The notes under the pieces: generated by a model
Databases searched by the model: none
The model's input: the letters and a program-made list of their open reading frames with translations, nothing else
Told to the model about the DNA's origin: nothing
Assembly (NCBI GenBank): GCA_013115125.1
Contig: JABANN010000534.1
Location: 1-22,649 of the forward strand
Direction of reading: 5' to 3'
DNA: 22,649 nt
From: Perkinsus olseni
Taxonomy: Eukaryota > Perkinsozoa > Perkinsida
Shown here: positions 17,986 through 22,649 of the stretch, in pieces
Numbering within the stretch: the first letter of the stretch is position 1
Layout: every line of letters starts with the position of its first letter
Made by a program: the position numbers and the translations under genes

Positions 17986-19134
17986 ATGAGGACACCGACT
18001 AGCACAACGCCAAATACCGCAGCATCGACGACAGACTCGCCCTCGCCGCCGACGACACCCGTGGCCAAGCGTTCTGGACGGACTCGAGGAGCCAAGCGGA
18101 AGACTCCCTCTGCCGCTCATTCGACGGTTAGCAGCATCTGCAGCAGCAGTGGTCGGCGAGGCGGCTTCGAGCCCGCCAAGGCAGTTCCCGAGGTGAGCTC
18201 GATCTTCGCTGCAGCCGCGGCTTTGATGCCTTTGCGTGCAGGTGCTCGGCTCCGTTCGACTGCGGTCAGTTCACGCGAGAGTTCTGTCTTGGAGTGCCGA
18301 CTCGGACTTGCTCGTCTCTCTACAGCTCGGGTCCGATGATGGTCTGAGAAAATGTAAGCGGAAGTGGTTCCTGGAGGGTCCTTCGTGAGGGTATAATAAT
18401 AGGGACGAGAATGCTGACGATGATGCGGAGAGATGGCGGCTCACAGTCCGATCCTGACCACCGCGTTGTCGTCATATTCGACGCCAATGTCTCGATGGCG
18501 AAGGAGCCTCGAGTGTCCGGTTTCATGTGGTAGGCGAGGGGAGGCTGCCGTGGGATGGAGCGTCGTATCTCTGGTAGGTTTAGCAGCAACTCCCCTAGCG
18601 AGATTATGATCCGAGACACTTGGGTGGACCCTCAGCGACGTCGTCTCGGAATCGGCTCCCGGATGGTGGGCTCAACATCATGGCTGGTGTCGGCTAAACT
18701 GCGCTCGTCTAGGTGCAAATCTTCGCGACGACGATGGTGTCCTCCCTGACGGGGGACCACAGCAGCAACTCGAGCAGCGGCAGCAGCAGTAGTGTATCAA
18801 CTCGGGCCTCGACGAGTGGCGACGAGTATGCAGCAGAGTATCAACCTGTGGACTTTGACCCGAAGATCTTCCGAGTGTTGGCCCTCCCCGCTCCGGGCAG
18901 CACCACCTTCTGGGAGAGCAATCTCTTCTCTGGAGATGGTCAGTCAGGAGGCTTCCTGCAGCTCACCTGGGACGCTATGGTGAGTTGAATAGCCGGTTGA
19001 GGACGGCTGATGCTTCTGTTCAGGTACGATTGGCCCAGCCCGGAATGGACGCGCCAGAGACGCCGAGTCGGAAGGCGGCCAGGACGTCATTGACGGCCTC
19101 TTCATCAAGAGAAACAACAACGACGTGTAAGTGA
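17986..19134 (+). CDS. GNAT-family N-acetyltransferase, copy 2
   Basis: Six exons (17986-18192, 18242-18384, 18431-18529, 18578-18665, 18713-18979, 19024-19134) join in frame to 304 residues; the introns are 44-49 nt. The N-terminus is Thr/Ser/Pro-rich and then basic (KRSGRTRGAKRK, possibly nuclear). The acetyltransferase part begins near DHRVVVIFDANVSMAKEPRV. It continues to motif A, IMIRDTWVDPQRRRLGIGS, with R-x-x-G-x-G for acetyl-CoA, and reaches motif B at GSTTFWESNLF after a Ser-rich insert of about 45 residues. It is paralogous to copy 1, with matching junctions before W-F-S, at M/V and after the motif B exon. The longer N-terminus is the main difference. Another frame of the last exon (ending LFIKRNNNDV) looks more protein-like but needs a shifted junction. 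A histone or ribosomal substrate would be a guess. Confidence 0.72.
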
Positions 19135-19825
19135 TGTGGAACAGCGTTGAGGAAATGCAAGATTGCAAGATCTTTGGAGCACGATCTTGTTCCGTTTTGA
19201 GAGGTTTCCTGTTGCTGCTGTTGCTCTCGTCGATAGTAGCGGATCTTGGCTGCTTGTGTGTTGAATGATGATGATATTATTGGTATTCATCATAACGTAA
19301 TATTTGCTTCGCTCCGCCCAAAAGATTCGTTGCTGATATCGTCGTCGTTGCTGCTGTACTATTGTGAGCTTCCCGTTGCCACTCTCCCGCCTTCCCGTCG
19401 AGGAGGAGTTCTTGTACCATCAGAAACATAGTTGAATTGCTGCCATACTTGAAGCCAGTGGTGGGCGTCGGCGGCGGAATTCTGATCGCGGTGGCGGCTG
19501 CTCCTGGTCCGTGTCGCTGATCGATTCATCCACCAGAGTTCCACTCAGTCCGTACCATTACCAGCTCCACGCTCAGGCATTGAGTTAGTCACCCCCAGTC
19601 AATCGTAGTGGTCACTGGGTCCTGCGGATAGAGGGATATCCCACGATGCTGATGCTGCGCCGGCAGTCTTCGACAGCCCGCCAGTTGAGCCATCGTGGCG
19701 GGGGGTTGATTCGTCCATTGATGTGATGGAAGGCCTTACTATCTGCCCTCGTCGCAGCGTGTGGTCAGCCTCCGATTTCTCGCCGGCTGCCGAGCTCCCT
19801 CCCACTCAGGATTGTGCATTTTGAC
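19135..19825. other. Region before TRAPPC12-like gene, one open frame
   Basis: Nearly 700 bases lie between GNAT copy 2 and the TRAPPC12-like start. A plus-strand frame of about 74 codons (19602-19823, containing VFDSPPVEPSWRGVDSSID) lies directly before that start and reads like an acidic low-order region. TRAPPC12 proteins often have such an N-terminus, so it could be an upstream exon, but a stop separates it from the next ATG and I cannot join them. Near 19450-19520 a short frame reads VVGVGGGILIAVAAA. Nothing else was recognised. Confidence 0.35.
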
Positions 19826-21702
19826 ATGTCTGTTGGTCGGCCATCAGCCTTATCGTCGTCGGCTGCTACTCCCGGAAGCAGCAGCAGCAGCAGCAGTCGG
19901 GATCCTTTGAAGAATCCATTTCAACTGGCATCGCAAAGCACTGACGTAATATTAGGGGGTTAGCGCGCGGGTTCGTACCACTCCTTTCGTAGTTCAAGCC
20001 TGTCAGCGGCTCTAATGCCTCTGCTGGCGATGAATCACCGGACGGAGCAGGAAAGCGCAGTCCTCCGGTCGCTGCCGCCACCACCCGAACGTACCACAGC
20101 GTAGAGGAGTTCATGGGCGGGTAGTGGAAGCGGAAAGCGTCCTTTTCGACCTGTAGTGGATTTTTAGGACTGATTTCGGAGGGCCCTCGGTTGGGACACT
20201 TCTCTCCTCGTGGGAGGGGGCCGCTGCGGCACTGAATGAAGGGAAATTCAAAGTCGCTGTGAGGATGGCAGAGGCAGGCGGGGAGGTGAGATGCTGAGGG
20301 AGCGTCCGGAGCATAGAGGGGTTGGCTCTCAGAATTCGACTGGGGAAGAGCGGCAGTTGTGGGGCGCAGTGAAGGTGTTCTCGCTGATGATGTTGTCCGA
20401 TTGGACTTTGGTGAGTTATGGATGGTCTGATGGGCGGCAGTTATGATCATGACAGGCTGGGGAGGAGATCGCCGCCATGCAGGAAGTGATGGAAGGGGAT
20501 GATGCTGACCTTGACGAGGCCAAGTTTTGGATATCGTTGTAAGGGGGTCTGCTGTGGCAGGCCAAACCAGCGTTTCTCGAGGCCCGCGCTGCAGGGTGAA
20601 CTAAACTGATATGCAAACCAATTTTTATGGAATAACTTGCTTATTTTAGAGGGCTTATTGACCCTCTACGAGGAGTTTACTCATAGTGATAACGAAAATT
20701 GATTGGCAATGTTCGAAACGGTTCTATCGTTCAACGCTATGTTATGGGGGAGCGAAAATTTGGTTGCCGTCGACACTCTGACGTGTGCAGGTAAACCTCG
20801 CTATGATCGTCTGCAGGTACTCCGCGCTGCTGCCGTGTTGTGCCTCTCCTTCACCGACCGTAGAGGTGCTCACGAGAGCATTTGGCCAGCTGCTCCGGAT
20901 AGCGGCCGCCTCGCCATGGCAGGAAACAGTCCTTCTGAAATCAGAGGCCCTACTGGCGGCTCAGATGGGGGACTTGGACGAGGTTGGCAATCTCTACTCA
21001 CGGCGATGATGAATCCCTGGCCGACAGGTTACTCGGTTGTATCGGAGTTGCCTGTTGCCGAGGGCGGCGGATGGCGATCATCGCGATGGACTTTTGGTGG
21101 AGCTGACGAATCTTCTGCTGCGAGTTGGAGGTAAATCCGTAGCAGCATATTTTGAACTGAATCGTTGCCTTTCACTCACAGCTCTTCCGGAGGCGGAAGA
21201 TACTCTGGCGGAGATACGGTCTGAGGGCTGCTCAGAGCACGCGAGGGCGTTGATAGCGCTGGCCAAGGAGGAGTGGGTTGGGGGCGTCCAGTCTCAAATT
21301 CTGTCACATTCCCTCTGTCAGTTACGCCACAGCATTGAAGTCAATCCAGAGATGTGCTCGCCCGTCTCGGAACATGGAAGCCTGTCTTCAGTTCTACCTC
21401 GGTCACATCACCCCGGCAACCACGGTAAGGTTCGACCTCGGAGGGAGTAGTTCGAATTGGATCGGTTAAGATACTCGAGGAGATGGTCCGAGGCCAGACG
21501 GCCACTCTGGACAGTCTGGCAAATTTGAGTGTTTTGTACAACTTCAAGTCGGCGGCGGAAGGTTGGTCGTTGTTGTTATCAGTTCACATTTGTTATCGTC
21601 TCCTCTCCTTCAGCCTCCACCGCTGAGAAGACTCTCCTGTCGGTGGTGTCATCCACTGGGCTCAATGATCGATTTGAATTATCAGCATTGGAAAGTCTAT
21701 AG
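19826..21702 (+). CDS. TRAPPC12: TRAPP complex subunit 12-like (TTC15) TPR protein
   Basis: TRAPPC12 is a TPR subunit of the TRAPP tethering complex, which acts between ER and Golgi. The first exons (19826-19945, 19993-20120, 20168-20285, 20333-20410, 20456-20538) are joined by four introns of 45-47 nt with exact frame. They give a Ser-rich N-terminus, HSVEEFMGG, LNEGKFKVAVRMAE (first TPR) and RQLWGAVKVFSLMMLSDWTL. That order matches the family, where a QLW...LA-LLVKL helix follows the first repeat. Near the end, FYLGHITPATT joins ILEEMVRGQTATLDSLANLS across a 46-nt intron (21425-21470), with the same spacing as human LYLGKLKDSLRQLEAMV. The last exon is 21614-21702. Between them the frame shifts near 20862 and 21345, and a 22-nt intron (20539-20560) seems needed. 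These may be sequence errors, or the gene may be damaged. Exons between 20561 and 21424 are approximate. Confidence 0.68.
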
Positions 21703-22506
21703 TTGTTTCTGTTCAATGAGGCCTTCAAGTTTGCTGAGTATGGTGGCAAAACATCGAGAAGAGTGCTACATCTCTAGCACGATCAACTTCCATAATCAAA
21801 TCCCTCTTGAACCAAGATACATCGGAAATGCTAGTCCAACTCGGGGGCCGGCGTTGGACGTAAAACCCCCACGCACACGTCGTGAAGGCGCTGTTTACAC
21901 ACGAGCAATCTCCGACTATGCACGGAGCACGCCTCCCTTCCACTGGAGGGCTCAGATGCCTATCATTCCTAAAACAAGTTATCAGCGCTGCACGATGGGG
22001 CAGTGAACATCATCACGGTCACCGGGCGATCGCGAAGGGGTGGAGTCTATCACGAGTACCACTTTGCTGCAGCGACTTCGCAGTGACCAGTGGTAAGTTT
22101 GTAGTACTGCGGTGTGGGTGTGTCGGTAACTGTACTTGCTTCTACTTCCTCCGCCTCACACCCACACAGGAGCACGCGTCTGAATCGCATCGATCAATTA
22201 CGATGCGAGGTTTTCTCCTTTCGGGATGATATTATCGTGTCGGCGTGGATTGAAGGGGTGGGTGATGATCGATAACTTCCCTATTCGTAATGATAGAGAA
22301 TTGACTGTAACACAATCCCTAGGGAGAACTTTCCGTTGTGACACGAAATGCACTGTTGTTGTTATCATTTTTAATGTGTAGGACAGTCGTAATGATGGGG
22401 AAGTTGCTGAGTAAAGCAACAGCATGAGTAATGATGATAATCTACCAAAATCTATTACCAACTCATCATCGTGCTAATGACGAAGAGTAATGATGAATAT
22501 TCTTTA
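21703..22506 (+). other. Coding-like pieces, gene not resolved
   Basis: Frames such as LFNEAFKFAEYGG and SIIKSLLNQDTSEMLVQLGG (roughly 21700-21850, different frames) look protein-like, but I could not link them or name a family. A good intron candidate runs 22093-22169: it starts GTAAGT and ends CACACAG. Inside it GTGTGGGTGTG (22112-22122) pairs exactly with CACACCCACAC (22157-22167), which would fold most of the intron. From about 22230 to the enolase end I see only AT-rich spacer with TGATGA-type repeats. It may hold a small gene or a decayed one. Confidence 0.3.

Positions 22507-22508
<2 letters not shown>
22503..22508 (-). terminator. Possible poly(A) signal overlapping enolase stop
   Basis: On the minus strand the stop codon context reads CACTAATAAAGA, so an AATAAA overlaps the TAA stop. 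Whether this lineage uses AATAAA is not known to me, and the overlap may be chance. Confidence 0.25.

Positions 22509-22649
<141 letters not shown>

Noticed and set aside
19866-20450. Minus-strand open frame of 194 codons
   Set aside because: It is the shadow of TRAPPC12-like exons on the plus strand, which splice in frame and match the family.

Overview
The window reads as nuclear DNA of a protist, most likely an alveolate of the Perkinsus type; the genus is my inference and could not be checked. The grounds are many 44-69 nt GT-AG introns, a mitochondrial-type F1 alpha subunit cut into 13 exons, secreted single-exon proteins with no recognisable domain, and small gene spacing on the right side. 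No bacterial operon, CRISPR array or rRNA was seen, and no complete tRNA. No retrovirus-like, LTR or Polinton-like element was recognised.

Left part (1-8998) is gene-poor. About 4 kb hold no convincing gene but very many short perfect inverted repeats, including a 24-bp-arm palindrome (1284-1332). Then come a secreted protein with a Thr/Ser/Pro-rich decapeptide repeat (4168-5565, minus), a 632-bp terminal-inverted-repeat element with perfect 20-bp ends (5793-6424), the 3' end of a GH18 chitinase-like gene (6646-7111), a 31-bp-arm palindrome (7265-7327), and about 1.7 kb with nothing recognised.

Middle part (8999-13403) holds a multi-exon gene for a secreted phytase-like (esterase-like activity of phytase family) beta-propeller, about 1.1 kb of spacer, and a minus-strand secreted cysteine-rich protein with a hydrophobic C-terminal half.

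Right part (14179-22649) is gene-dense. In order it holds the mitochondrial ATP synthase subunit alpha (13 exons; the spliced frame closes exactly at 574 codons), two tandem GNAT-type N-acetyltransferase paralogs that share intron positions, and a TRAPPC12/TTC15-like gene (TRAPP complex, tethering in membrane traffic). A stretch with coding-like pieces follows, and the window ends in the C-terminus of enolase on the minus strand. These genes are unrelated housekeeping functions (energy, acetylation, trafficking, glycolysis); I see no shared pathway.

The observations most worth following are the tandem GNAT pair with a Ser-rich insert between motifs A and B, the perfect-ended TIR element, the near-zero-spacer palindromes and surrounding hairpin field, tRNA 3'-half-like fragments (one inside an intron), and two places where only a 22-23 nt intron or a frameshift restores the reading frame.
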